Translations under genes and position numbers: made by a program
In this document: piece by piece, positions 54,928 through 63,955 of the stretch
Position numbering within the stretch: position 1 is the first letter of the stretch
Layout: every line of letters begins with the position of its first letter
The notes under the pieces: generated by a model
What the model saw: the letters and a program-made list of their open reading frames with translations, nothing else
Told to the model about the DNA's origin: nothing
The model's database searches: none
Source of the DNA: Chloroflexota bacterium
GTDB taxonomy: Bacteria > Chloroflexota > UBA11872 > VXNJ01
Assembly (NCBI GenBank): GCA_009840625.1
Contig: VXNJ01000001.1
Span: 599,086-663,085, forward strand
Length of the DNA: 64,000 nt
Direction: 5' to 3'

Positions 54928-56964
54928 CTACGGCGACGCGTAGATCTCCATGCCCTCTTCAAGGCCCGATTCAATCTCGATTTCGGTGTCTGACGCGATT
55001 CCGGTGGTCACCTGCAGGCTGCGGCGCTGCCCGTCGACGATCGTCTCGACGAATTCGCGGGCGTTCACGCGGCGCACCGCCGCGGCCGGCACCTTCAGGA
55101 CGTCATCCTTGACCTGAACCGTGACCTTGAGGCGCGCCAGCATGCCCAGTTCGACCGCGGCGCCGGCCCAGTCCACTTCAATTTCGGTCTCCGGAATCTT
55201 GATCGTCTGGCCGGTGTTGGAGACGATGTTGCGCGGCAGCGAGGAAACCGTACCCACGAAGTTGCGGCCCGGGAATGCGTCCAGCTGGACGTCGACGATT
55301 TGACCGATCGAAAGGTTTTCGAAATCGGTCTCCGGTATCAGCGATTCGATCACCAGGTTTTCGGGGTTGGAAATCCCGATGATTTCCTGGTATGCCTGAA
55401 CCTGGTCGCCGGCCCGACCGCGGGTGAAGGTTATTTCCCCGCCGAAGGGAGCCACGATCTGGTTTTCGAAGGTCTGCGCCTGCAGGCGTTCAAGCTGGAT
55501 CCTGGCCTGGTCGAAATTGTTGGTGGCAATCGTCAGGTCGATGTCCTTCTGCGATTCCTTGCGTTCGAACTGCGCGTAACGCTCCTCCAGGTTGTCGCGG
55601 CGGGAAATGGCCGCATCCAACGCGTTCTGGGCAACGTCCAGATCGGCGGGCGGGGGATCAAGGAGTTCAGCCAGACGGGACTGGGCGCGGGCGAGATTGT
55701 TGCTGGCCTGGGAGAAGCTCGCCTGGGCGGCGCGCTGCTCGTTCGAACCCAGGCCGGCATCGATGTTGGAGAGTTCCACGCGGGACTCATCGACCGATCG
55801 CTGGGCCTGCACCACCGCCAGCTGGGCGTTGGCAACCCTGACGCCGTATTCGGATTGCACCTGGGCGATGAGGCGCTCAAGCGCGCCGGGTTCATCGCCG
55901 TCGACCAGCACATCGGCCAGGGATTCGCGGGCCCGCTCCAGGCGGGTGCGGGCCTGGTCCAGGGCTACGCGGGCTTTGGCGACGTCGGCCTCGTCGCCCG
56001 GATTGACCGCACGCTCGTAAGCCAGCAGGGCCAGGTTGTAGGTGATTTCGGCTTGTTCGCGCTGATCGCCGCTGAAGTTGCGCTCGAGCGAGTTCTCGTA
56101 ATTGATTTCCGCGCGCCGGAAGACCAGTCGGGCTTGCTCGAGGTCCTCGCCGGTGGCGCCGTTGCGGATTCGATCGAGGTCTTCCTGTGCCAGCAGGACG
56201 TTGGCTTGGGCGACCGTCACGGCACTGCGCAGGTCGGCCAAGCGGCGCGCCGCCTCGGCGCGCGCCTCGCCGCCGGACGGCGGGCCGGCGGCGGCCAGGT
56301 CCTGCAGCGCAAGCTGGAGCGAAGACAGGCGTTCAAGCCTGGCGTTTAGCTCCAAGTCGACTGCAGACCGTATGTTGGCGGGCGATGCCTGCAACACCTG
56401 GAGTTTCGTCTGGGCGTTGCTGTAGGCCATCTGGGCGGCCGCCAGCTGGGCTCGCGCCGAGGTGACCAGGTCAGGGTCTCCGCCGTTGAGCGAGAGATTG
56501 ATTTGCTCTTGCCGGCGGATCACGTCGTTACGGGCCGTCAGAAGCTGTTGAAGCGAGTTCGCCTGATCGTTGGCCAGGGCCTGTTCGGCAGCCTTGACCC
56601 GCAGCGAGGCGGTCTCGAACGATTCCAGGGCACTTTCGACCTGGGACTCAAGATTTCCGGTCTCCAGTTCGGCCAGCAGGGTGCCGGCTTCGACGATCTC
56701 GCCCTGGCGCACCGAAACCGACTTGATCCGACCTCCAGAGACGAAATAGAGGTCTTCCCGCTCGCGCGCCACCACCCTTCCGGTGGCCCGGATGGCCTGC
56801 TCGATCGTCCCTCGGTCCACGGTGACCAGCGGACGGTTGGAGGACGACGCCGAGCCCACCAGGGTGGGGGTCGGGGCGACCGCGGCAACGAAGAACTCGC
56901 AGCCCGCCAGCAGGACCGCGGCCGGCACGATGAGCAGCAACCGGATCAGCGGCCCGTTGGCCAT
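54928..56964 (-). CDS. MacA/HlyD-like lipoprotein adaptor with long coiled coil
   Basis: 678 residues from ATG 56964; the frame is open to 57273 but the lipoprotein signal LLLIVPAAVLLAGC starts here. After VTVDRGTIEQAIRATGRVVA and the half-lipoyl segment GGRIKSVSVRQGEIVEAGTL, about 380 residues are heptad-rich coiled coil (many Gln/Ala/Leu/Glu), much longer than in MacA. The second lipoyl half is IVAPFGGEITFTRGRAGD, then beta-barrel and membrane-proximal domains ending GIASDTEIEIESGLEEGMEI. It likely links the FtsX-type exporter to the cell wall or envelope space. Confidence 0.88.
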   Translation of the reverse strand: MANGPLIRLLLIVPAAVLLAGCEFFVAAVAPTPTLVGSASSSNRPLVTVDRGTIEQAIRATGRVVAREREDLYFVSGGRIKSVSVRQGEIVEAGTLLAELETGNLESQVESALESFETASLRVKAAEQALANDQANSLQQLLTARNDVIRRQEQINLSLNGGDPDLVTSARAQLAAAQMAYSNAQTKLQVLQASPANIRSAVDLELNARLERLSSLQLALQDLAAAGPPSGGEARAEAARRLADLRSAVTVAQANVLLAQEDLDRIRNGATGEDLEQARLVFRRAEINYENSLERNFSGDQREQAEITYNLALLAYERAVNPGDEADVAKARVALDQARTRLERARESLADVLVDGDEPGALERLIAQVQSEYGVRVANAQLAVVQAQRSVDESRVELSNIDAGLGSNEQRAAQASFSQASNNLARAQSRLAELLDPPPADLDVAQNALDAAISRRDNLEERYAQFERKESQKDIDLTIATNNFDQARIQLERLQAQTFENQIVAPFGGEITFTRGRAGDQVQAYQEIIGISNPENLVIESLIPETDFENLSIGQIVDVQLDAFPGRNFVGTVSSLPRNIVSNTGQTIKIPETEIEVDWAGAAVELGMLARLKVTVQVKDDVLKVPAAAVRRVNAREFVETIVDGQRRSLQVTTGIASDTEIEIESGLEEGMEIYASP

Positions 56965-57356
56965 ATGCCCCAGGTTCTTCGCCCGCACTAAGGCAATCAG
57001 CCTGGATGCTGCTTTAGGCAATATCCAACGAATCCTTGCGGTGGGTATTGATTGCTGCCACCGCTGTCTTGGACGTTTCCGCGAGCAAAGTCGCGCGGTG
57101 GCTGTCTGATCACGCGTCGGCCGGGAAGGCCCCGGGGGAATCAGCCGGGGGTCTGGCGTGCCCCCAATTATCACCAAATTTCGCCGGAATGGAAGCTTCC
57201 GCTTGGCTCGCGGTCCGCTGCCGGGCGTCGCATGGCTCGTGATTTGCCGCCCTTCCCCGGCGGCCAATTCCACCAGCGCAACTACCAGCCCCTAAATCGC
57301 GACCGTCGTCATCGGGGATCGACAAATGTCAACCGGGCGTGCGTGGTCGCCGCCCC
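56965..57356. other. 390-base intergenic region upstream of the exporter operon
   Basis: No supportable gene; the open frame across it is the unlikely 5' extension of the adaptor. On the minus strand GATAAT near 57168-57173 could be a -10 for the exporter operon, but the -35 (TTCCAT, 16 bases away) is weak. The stretch 57115-57165 is rich in C/G runs (CCCCGGGGG, GGGGGTCTGG, CCCCC) that can fold into hairpins. No T-tract terminator is seen. Confidence 0.3.
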
Positions 57357-58139
57357 TCAATCAAAGCTGACGCCGATCGCGCCGATCGGGCCGTAGTCGG
57401 CAAACACCACATCGCCGGGAGCTACATCGACCGGCCGCGTGAACGATCCACCCAGCACAATGTCACCCTTTTTGAGTTCGTCCCCCAGCGGCGCCAGCTT
57501 TTCCACCAGCCAGGCGACCCCGGCCGCAGGGTGACCCATGATCGCCGCCGAGACGCCGCTTTCTTCGATGACCCCGTTCCTGGCCAAGGTCGCCCCGATC
57601 CAGCGCAAATCGACGTCGAACGGTCGGATGACCCGACCGCCCAGGATGATCGCGCCATAGCCGGCGTTGTCCGCGATCGCGTCGGCGATGTCCCGCGGCA
57701 CCGTAGTGCGGCGGTCGATTACTTCCAGCGCCGGGGTCACGTACTCGGTGGCCCGCAGGACGTCGTGGACCTGGCACCCGGCCCCGCCCAAGTCTTCTCC
57801 CATCACGAACGCCAGTTCCGTCTCCAGACGCGGTTTGATGAAGGTCCGGGCCGGGATCCGGGCTCCGTCCCGGTACAACGAGTCGTCCAGGATCACCCCG
57901 TAGTCGGGCTCGCTCATATTCGACGCCGCCTGCATGGCGCGGCTGGTGAGCCCGATCTTGCGTCCGACTATCCGGGCGCCGTTTTCGATGCGGATTCGGG
58001 CCCAGCGGCGCTGCACGTCATACCCGTCTTCGATTTGCATGCCCGGCCATTCGTGTGACGGCGGAGGGCAGGGAATCCGGGTCCGCTCGGCGCGGTATAT
58101 CGCTTCGGCCGCAGCTTGGCGGTCGGCCTCCGAGAGCAA
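57357..58139 (-). CDS. 2-oxo-hept-3-ene-1,7-dioate / 2-keto-4-pentenoate hydratase-like
   Basis: 260 residues, fumarylacetoacetate-hydrolase-fold enzyme. GRKIGLTSRAMQ and SEPDYGVILDDS are the HpaH/MhpD signatures with metal-binding Glu/Asp; ELAFVMGEDL and ALEVIDRRT supply the other ligands; GGSFTRPVDVAPGDVVFADYG is the C-terminal motif. In the homoprotocatechuate meta-cleavage pathway it hydrates a 2-oxo-dienoate. No other meta-cleavage genes are in the window, so the pathway is unassigned. The membrane protein gene ends three bases before it. Confidence 0.88.
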   Translation of the reverse strand: MLSEADRQAAAEAIYRAERTRIPCPPPSHEWPGMQIEDGYDVQRRWARIRIENGARIVGRKIGLTSRAMQAASNMSEPDYGVILDDSLYRDGARIPARTFIKPRLETELAFVMGEDLGGAGCQVHDVLRATEYVTPALEVIDRRTTVPRDIADAIADNAGYGAIILGGRVIRPFDVDLRWIGATLARNGVIEESGVSAAIMGHPAAGVAWLVEKLAPLGDELKKGDIVLGGSFTRPVDVAPGDVVFADYGPIGAIGVSFD

Positions 58140-58142
58140 TTC

Positions 58143-58589
58143 CTAGGCCTCGGGCGGCAAGGCGGCGATCAGGCCAATCGCTATAAGGGCGATCAGCGAA
58201 AGCGGCGCAAATTGCGACACGTTGGCGTCGATCGAGGCCTTCAAGCCGAATACGTTGAAGCCAACCTCGGGGACACCGTTGACCTCGTCCTGCAAGATAC
58301 CTTGGTACTTCGGACGGGTCAGGAGCGCGGCCCAGAACCCGCCGTAGGCGACAACGCAGAGTCCGGCCGAGATCCACAGCCTGATGCCCGGCCCGGTCGC
58401 GGTCCAAGTCAGGAATAGACCCAGCAGGGCCATGATCACCAGGCTCGCCACCTGCCACACCACGTGGTAGCGCGCATGGCCGGTCCATGAAGGGTTTGTT
58501 GCGTGGGTGGGACCCAGGTCAACGAGCGTCGGGATGGCGCTGTAGCCAAGGGTGGCGATCGTAAGCAGTATTTGGGCCGCGAGCAGCAT
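58143..58589 (-). CDS. Four-helix membrane protein
   Basis: 148 residues from ATG 58589 with GGGAGG about seven bases upstream. Four hydrophobic helices: LLAAQILLTIATLGYSA, VWQVASLVIMALLGLFLTW, IRLWISAGLCVVAYGGFWAA, APLSLIALIAIGLIAALP. THATNPSWTGHARYHVVWQV between helices 1 and 2 is distinctive and likely a family signature, but I cannot name the family with confidence. It is cotranscribed with the hydratase gene (three-base gap). Confidence 0.7.
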   Translation of the reverse strand: MLLAAQILLTIATLGYSAIPTLVDLGPTHATNPSWTGHARYHVVWQVASLVIMALLGLFLTWTATGPGIRLWISAGLCVVAYGGFWAALLTRPKYQGILQDEVNGVPEVGFNVFGLKASIDANVSQFAPLSLIALIAIGLIAALPPEA

Positions 58590-58767
58590 TTCATCCCTCC
58601 CGCCAAGGTTCGGCCACGTACGCGGCGCGCCGGCCGCCAACGCGCCATCCCTAGGTTAGTAACCGTGTTAATGGTCAAGCCGGCGCGGTCGATTTTGAGG
58701 GGTCTTTGGAAATAGGCCCGTACAATGCCATGCCTCCCCAAAACCTCAATCGAGAAAGCGCTGCGCA

Positions 58768-60213
58768 TTGCGGCAGACGAACGCCGCTGCCTCCCCCCTG
58801 CCGCCCAGCGAAGTGGTCGCCCGCCTTGATCAATCGCTGCCGGCCAGCGGCCTATACGGCGACTTGGAGTCCGGGGCAAAGGGATCGCGAGCGCCATTCC
58901 GGCTCAGCCCGCAACCGATCGGCGTCTCGCCGGCGACTTTGGATCGGATCGAACGCCTGGGTCCGCTGCTGGCGGACTTTTACCGCGCCGCGGGCCGCCT
59001 CTACCAGGACAGCGTACGCGGAAACGTGGCCGGCTGGCCGGCGAAGCTCCTGGATGCCGGCAAATCCGAATTCGTGATTTCGCTGGCGCGCCGCAATCGA
59101 CTGCGTAATCGCTTTCCGCTGGTGATTCGGCCCGACCTGATGCTGACCGAGCAGGGAGCGATCCTGGCCACCGAACTGGATTCGGTGCCCGGCGGTCTGG
59201 GAGTGCTTCAGGCGTTGCGCGACGGGTACTCCCGGGCCGGACTGGAGAGCGTTGGCGCTCCCCTGGCCGAATCGTTCAAGTCCGGTCTGGTCGCCCAGGC
59301 TGGAATTGGCGATCCGTTCGTGGCGATCGTCGTTTCCGAAGAAGGCGACGCCTACCGCCCCGAATTGACCGCCCTGGCCGAGGAATTGTGCAGGTTGGGG
59401 CTGCGCTGTCGGGCGGTTTGGCCGGATGAACTGGAGTTCGACGATGCCGGCGTTTGGCTTGGTGCCCCCGGGCGGGGCCCGAAGGTCGACCTGATCTACC
59501 GGTTCTTCGAATTGTTCGACCTGGAAAACGTACCCGGGGCCGAGTCGATGTTCAAAGCGATGCAGGCGCGCCAGGTGGTCATCACCCCTCCGCCACGCGC
59601 GCCCCTGGAGGAAAAGCTGCTGCTGGCCCTGTTCCACCATCCCGAGCTGACCGGCTTTTGGGAGCGCCAGCTGGGTGACGACTCCTTTGCGGCGCTGCGG
59701 CAGCATTTGCCGCCCACCTGGGTCATCGATCCCACCCCATTGCCCCCGTTCGCGGCGATCGATCCGCCGCTGACCAGCGCCGGGCGGCCCGTGCGCCGCT
59801 GGCGGGACCTTTGCGGGGCCACGCAACGCGGGCGGCGCATGGTGATCAAGCCGTCCGGGTTTTCTCCGCAGGCCTGGGGTTCGCGCGGGGTGACGATCGG
59901 CCACGACGTGCCGGCTCCCGAATGGGGGGATGCGCTCGAAGCGGCGATGGTCGCATTCGAGCAAAGCCCGCACGTGTTGCAGCCGTACTTTGCCAGCCGA
60001 AGATTCAGCGTTCAATGGTTCGATATGGACCAGAACCGGCTGCGCGATAGCCGGGTGCGGGGGCGCTTTTCACCCTACTTCATCGATTCCGGCGAAGACG
60101 TCCAGCTGGCCGGGATATTGGCCACCGCCTGCCCGGACTCGTCCAAGATCCTGCACGGCATGGCCGACGCCGTGATGGCTCCGGTGGCGCAGGACCCCGA
60201 ATCGCCGCTTTGA
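58768..60213 (+). CDS. ATP-grasp-like protein of unknown function
   Basis: 481 residues, no signal peptide. Segments typical of ATP-grasp or circularly permuted ATP-grasp proteins: FPLVIRPDLMLTEQGAILAT then ELDSVPGGLG, KVDLIYRFFELFDLE, RRMVIKPSGFSPQAWGSRGV (nucleotide-binding Lys loop), and VLQPYFASRRFSVQWFDMD near the end. The family makes amide or thioester bonds using ATP. Its partner by position is the KamA homologue 110 bases downstream, so a beta-amino-acid ligation is imaginable but not shown. An inverted repeat GGTTAGTAACC and TACAAT lie in the divergent promoter region (58654-58726). Confidence 0.6.
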   Translation: MRQTNAAASPLPPSEVVARLDQSLPASGLYGDLESGAKGSRAPFRLSPQPIGVSPATLDRIERLGPLLADFYRAAGRLYQDSVRGNVAGWPAKLLDAGKSEFVISLARRNRLRNRFPLVIRPDLMLTEQGAILATELDSVPGGLGVLQALRDGYSRAGLESVGAPLAESFKSGLVAQAGIGDPFVAIVVSEEGDAYRPELTALAEELCRLGLRCRAVWPDELEFDDAGVWLGAPGRGPKVDLIYRFFELFDLENVPGAESMFKAMQARQVVITPPPRAPLEEKLLLALFHHPELTGFWERQLGDDSFAALRQHLPPTWVIDPTPLPPFAAIDPPLTSAGRPVRRWRDLCGATQRGRRMVIKPSGFSPQAWGSRGVTIGHDVPAPEWGDALEAAMVAFEQSPHVLQPYFASRRFSVQWFDMDQNRLRDSRVRGRFSPYFIDSGEDVQLAGILATACPDSSKILHGMADAVMAPVAQDPESPL

Positions 60214-60322
60214 ACGCCCCGGGGCATTTAAGACAATTGCGGGCACCGGCGGTACATTGCGCGGCGGGACGCCCTGCCCCTGAGCCGCGCCCACCAATCC
60301 GCCGATCGTGGAAGGACCAAGC

Positions 60323-61441
60323 GTGACCCGAGCCGTAGCGCAATGGAAGCAGGAGATGCGCAACAGCCTGCGGCACGGGGAGGATGCGCCCGCCGTGGAC
60401 GCCCTGGAAGCCGAGGAAATCGATTCGGTCCGCAAGCTCTACCCTTTCTTCTCGAATGCCTACTACACCAGCCTGATCGAGGAAAGGGACGATCCGATCT
60501 GGAAGCAGGTCATTCCATCGTCCGAAGAACTGAGCGACCCTACCTATTACATGGAGGATGCGCTGGGCGAGGACGGGGAGGACTCGCCGGTTCCGCACCT
60601 GACGCACCGCTACCCCGACCGCGTTTTGTTCACCGTCACCTACACCTGCGCCATCTACTGCCGCTTCTGCACCCGCAAACGCAAGGTCGGCAAGTACCCG
60701 GTCCCGCGCTGGTCGGAAATGGAGGCGGTCTTCGACTACCTGCGCGCGCATCCCGAAGTCCGCGATGTCCTGCTTTCCGGCGGCGATCCGCTGCTGCTCT
60801 CGGATCAGCACCTGGACCGGATCCTGACCGAGCTGCGCGCAATTCCGAGCATCGAGGTCGTGCGGATCGGATCCAAGCTGCCGTGCGTGCTGCCTTCGCG
60901 CATCACGCCCGAACTCTGCGAGATGCTCAAAAAACACCATCCGCTCTACATCAACACGCACTTCAACCATCCGCGCGAGTTGACCGAGGAAGCCGCTACT
61001 GCCTGCAACAGACTGGCCGACGCCGGCATACCGCTGGGCTGCCAGACGGTCCTGCTGAAGGGTGTCAACGACGATCGCGAGGTCATGAAGGAACTGATGT
61101 TGGGTCTGCTCAAGATCCGGGTCAAGCCCTATTACCTCTACCAGGCCGACCTGGTGAAGGGGACCCATCATTTCCGCACCAACATCCAAGCCGGTCTCGA
61201 CATCATCAATTACCTGCAAGGCAACATCACCGGTTTCGGCGTGCCCAAGTACGTAATTGACGCCCCGGGCGGCGGCGGCAAGATGACCGTCGCTCCGAAC
61301 CGCTTGCTGAGCCTCGATGACGAGTACGCAACCCTGGCCAATTACGAGGGGAACGTCTACAAGTACCCGGCTCAGGGCAGCCACGCGAGCGAGATTCCCG
61401 ACCACGCCCTGACCGCGACCCCGCTGGCCGACTACCTCTGA
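60323..61441 (+). CDS. Lysine 2,3-aminomutase-family radical SAM protein
   Basis: 372 residues from GTG 60323, chosen because GAAGGA lies seven bases upstream (GTG 60308 adds five residues). The radical SAM cluster CAIYCRFCTRKRKVG (CxxxCxxC) follows VLFTVTYT; DVLLSGGDPLLLSD, INTHFNHPRELTEEA and QTVLLKGVNDD are core strands; YVIDAPGGGGKM carries the PLP Lys. KamA makes beta-lysine from lysine; related EpmB and glutamate aminomutases share the fold, so the substrate is not certain. No ablB acetyltransferase or lysine fermentation genes follow. Confidence 0.88.
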   Translation: MTRAVAQWKQEMRNSLRHGEDAPAVDALEAEEIDSVRKLYPFFSNAYYTSLIEERDDPIWKQVIPSSEELSDPTYYMEDALGEDGEDSPVPHLTHRYPDRVLFTVTYTCAIYCRFCTRKRKVGKYPVPRWSEMEAVFDYLRAHPEVRDVLLSGGDPLLLSDQHLDRILTELRAIPSIEVVRIGSKLPCVLPSRITPELCEMLKKHHPLYINTHFNHPRELTEEAATACNRLADAGIPLGCQTVLLKGVNDDREVMKELMLGLLKIRVKPYYLYQADLVKGTHHFRTNIQAGLDIINYLQGNITGFGVPKYVIDAPGGGGKMTVAPNRLLSLDDEYATLANYEGNVYKYPAQGSHASEIPDHALTATPLADYL

Positions 61442-61574
61442 GGAGCTGGCGGCCGGTCCGGCGTCAGGGCGACCGGGTTGGCAGACCGATCACCGCACCA
61501 TCGCCTGGGTATTGGGTCGCAATTGAATCCGGGCACCGGCAGCTGCGGAGGGACCGCTTCCGGAATTCCGGACC

Positions 61575-63299
61575 CTATAGTCGGCCGAGTCCTTGCAGCA
61601 ACTCCGACCCGACGTTAGCCGCCACCACCTGATCCGGAAATCCGGCCGGGTGCTCCAAGCGCGCCCGCTGGAAGTGCTGCACGACCAGTCCACCCTGGGC
61701 GATCTGGCCCGAAATTGGAAATCCGAACCGGTCGATTCCACCGTTGGACCGGAAGTAGTCGAGCATGGCGCCACGCACGCTGTGGCCGGTTTCAGGGAAG
61801 AACGCGTCGCCTTGGGCGGTATTGGCCGGATCGGGGCTGAATGAAACTCCCGCGGTAAGCTCGCTGCCCAGAAGCCCCAGCGTGATCAGGTAGGGCGTGC
61901 CGGCCAGCTCCGGATTCAATTCGAGACGAGCTTTTTCGAAATACTGCACCAGCTTGCCGCCCTCGTTGCGCGGTGTCGTCAAAGGGACTCCGTAGGTCGC
62001 TATGCCTCCGCCGTCGCGGAAGAAATCGAGGAACTGGGGCGATACCGTCCGGCCGGTCTGCGGGTAGTAGAAGGAACCTTCCTCGATGCCGGGATCCGGG
62101 CCCGGAATCAGGGCCACCGGCGTCGTCCGGCCGGGCGTTACCACCTCGAAATTGTGACTGTAGAGCAGGCCCAGTTCGGTTGGGGTTCGAACATTGAATA
62201 CCTGGACGAAGAACTCTCCGGCGACCGTGATCTGGCGCGATGAGCCGGCGATCGTCACGCGCCGCACCGCGCCGGACTCGGAGCGGTCCGAAAAGTCGAT
62301 CGACCGCAGCTGCCCGACATCGGTATTGGCGCGCGCCGCCAGGGCCGTGGCCAGGTGCGACATTGCGAATTCGGACGTAGACCAGCCGGTCCAGGGGCCC
62401 AGCGCGTCGTACGGAAGGCCGGCGGCGTCGACATCCGGGCGCGACCGCAACCACGGCTGGGCGGCGCTGAATACGTCCTCGGAGTTTTCGGTGCGGGAGC
62501 CAAAGCTGGAGAAGTAAAGCGCGTTGATCGGTGCTCCGTTGTGGGTGATCACCTGCCCGGCGGTGGTAAAGACGGCCAGGTCGGTCTCCGGCTCCTCGGC
62601 ATTCACGCCCATGTAGACCTGCGAGAACGGGGTGTCGTCGACGTCCCAGTCGACTCCCCCGCGAGCTATCCGGCTCACCGCGAACGTTCGCGCCGCCATA
62701 GCCTGGGCGCGCAACGCCTCCAGCGGCCAGTCATGGACCACTTCGACCGGGACCACTCCGCGCAGGTATTGTTCGACATCGACTTCGTTGATCGTCCGCA
62801 AAGTGCCCCCGGGACGGACGATGACCCGCATTCCGCCGCGGAAGACGTCGTAGTAGATCGCCCTATTTCCGCCGGGCACCGGCGTCGTTTCCTTGTACCA
62901 GACCTGAAACGTGGTCGAGGCCGACAGCGGTCGCAGTCGAATCCAGCGGTACATGTCGAACTGGCCGACTCGCACGCTTTGCGAATTGAAGATCTGGACC
63001 AGGTACTTCGCCTCACCCGGATACGAGGAAAACTCGACCCGGCCGCCCGCTTCGACCGGATCGCTCAGGCCGGCAATCTCCCAGGGTCCGCCCCAGGCCC
63101 AGATCTGGCCCCGCAGTCCGTTGCTGCCGGCGTATGAGCCATCGACCGCGGGCGCGCGGTAGTCGTCCGATATCAGGACCCGCAGCTGCTGCTGGGACAG
63201 GTCGCGCTGTTCGATCGCAACGTCGCTGTAATAGGCGTGCACGATCTCCTCGGCGGTCTGCCCGTCCAGGGCGCGTCCGTAGGCTCCCCACTGCGACAT
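61575..63299 (-). CDS. SpoIID/LytB-domain protein with C-terminal GG/xFG repeats
   Basis: At least 574 residues. The first Met lies inside the family's GHGVGMSQWGAYG motif, so the real protein must start upstream: the same frame continues to 63578 and encodes a signal-peptide-like RVRRLLLGVGLALALAVS and then YDPNLVLRFDGIGNGHGVG, but contains no ATG, GTG or TTG. SpoIID features follow: GVVPVEVVHDWPLEALRAQA then MAARTFAV, and FSSFGSRTENSEDVF. Such proteins act on peptidoglycan glycans. The C-terminus has two repeats, FLDFFRDGGGIATYGVPLT...QYFEKARLELNP and MLDYFRSNGGIDRFGFPIS...QHFQRARLEHP, shared with the protein at 29349-31754. Confidence 0.85.
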   Translation of the reverse strand: MSQWGAYGRALDGQTAEEIVHAYYSDVAIEQRDLSQQQLRVLISDDYRAPAVDGSYAGSNGLRGQIWAWGGPWEIAGLSDPVEAGGRVEFSSYPGEAKYLVQIFNSQSVRVGQFDMYRWIRLRPLSASTTFQVWYKETTPVPGGNRAIYYDVFRGGMRVIVRPGGTLRTINEVDVEQYLRGVVPVEVVHDWPLEALRAQAMAARTFAVSRIARGGVDWDVDDTPFSQVYMGVNAEEPETDLAVFTTAGQVITHNGAPINALYFSSFGSRTENSEDVFSAAQPWLRSRPDVDAAGLPYDALGPWTGWSTSEFAMSHLATALAARANTDVGQLRSIDFSDRSESGAVRRVTIAGSSRQITVAGEFFVQVFNVRTPTELGLLYSHNFEVVTPGRTTPVALIPGPDPGIEEGSFYYPQTGRTVSPQFLDFFRDGGGIATYGVPLTTPRNEGGKLVQYFEKARLELNPELAGTPYLITLGLLGSELTAGVSFSPDPANTAQGDAFFPETGHSVRGAMLDYFRSNGGIDRFGFPISGQIAQGGLVVQHFQRARLEHPAGFPDQVVAANVGSELLQGLGRL

Positions 63300-63547
63300 C
63301 CCGACGCCGTGCCCGTTGCCGATTCCATCAAATCGCAGGACCAGATTGGGGTCGTAGGGGATCGCCCCGTCGGCGCGGACGCTGTTCGCGCCAGTCGGCG
63401 CCGAGACTGCCAGCGCCAGCGCCAGCCCAACGCCCAGCAGAAGGCGCCGGACTCGCGACGCGGGTCGGTCGGCACGTACCCCGTCAGCGGTCGCCGCGGG
63501 ACGGTGGAGGACGGTGCTATCCGGGCGTGTGCCCCAGACGCGGCGGA

Positions 63548-63955
63548 CTAGCCACCCATCCGTCGATAGGCCGTGTAATCAACCGGGACCTCGATCAACG
63601 CGGGTCGCCCGGACGAGACTGCGGTCGCCACGGCGTCTTCCAGCTCGTCCAGATTCCGGGCACGGCGCCCGCTGACCCCTAGCGCCTCGGCCAGGGCGAC
63701 GTAATCGGCGCGCGAGAAGTCGTTGGGCACCTCGGTCAAATCGTCGATCTCGGCTTTGAGGCGGATCAGCGCCAACGAGGAGTCGACCGCGACCACCACG
63801 GTTACCGGCAGGTCCAGCCGGGCCAGGGTTTCCAGCTCGCCGGCGCCCATGAGTAGCCCGCCGTCGCCGACCAAAGTCACGACCGGTTCATCGCCGGGGG
63901 GGGGCGGGGCGCCGGGGGGGGGCGCGCCCGGCCGCGCCGCCCCCGAGACGAGCAC
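63548..63955 (-). CDS. ThDP-dependent enzyme, C-terminal part (truncated)
   Basis: About 113 residues are credible: VVTLVGDGGLLMGAGELETL is the thiamine-diphosphate motif (GDG), followed by LPVTVVVAVDSSLALIRLKA, DFSRADYVALAEALGV and ALIEVPVDYTAYRRMG at the end, as in acetolactate synthase or benzoylformate decarboxylase-like enzymes. The Asn-Asn end of the motif is VDSS here. The 5' part is missing: reading upstream of about 63895 enters Gly/Pro low-complexity sequence that is not part of the family. It stops just upstream of the SpoIID gene, on the same strand. Confidence 0.65.
   Translation of the reverse strand: MLVSGAARPGAPPPGAPPPPGDEPVVTLVGDGGLLMGAGELETLARLDLPVTVVVAVDSSLALIRLKAEIDDLTEVPNDFSRADYVALAEALGVSGRRARNLDELEDAVATAVSSGRPALIEVPVDYTAYRRMGG

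Noticed and set aside
60214..60322. Terminator at GCCCCGGGGC followed by ATTT after the ATP-grasp-like gene
   Set aside because: The palindrome has no loop and no T-run, so an intrinsic terminator is not supported; the KamA-type gene may be on the same transcript.
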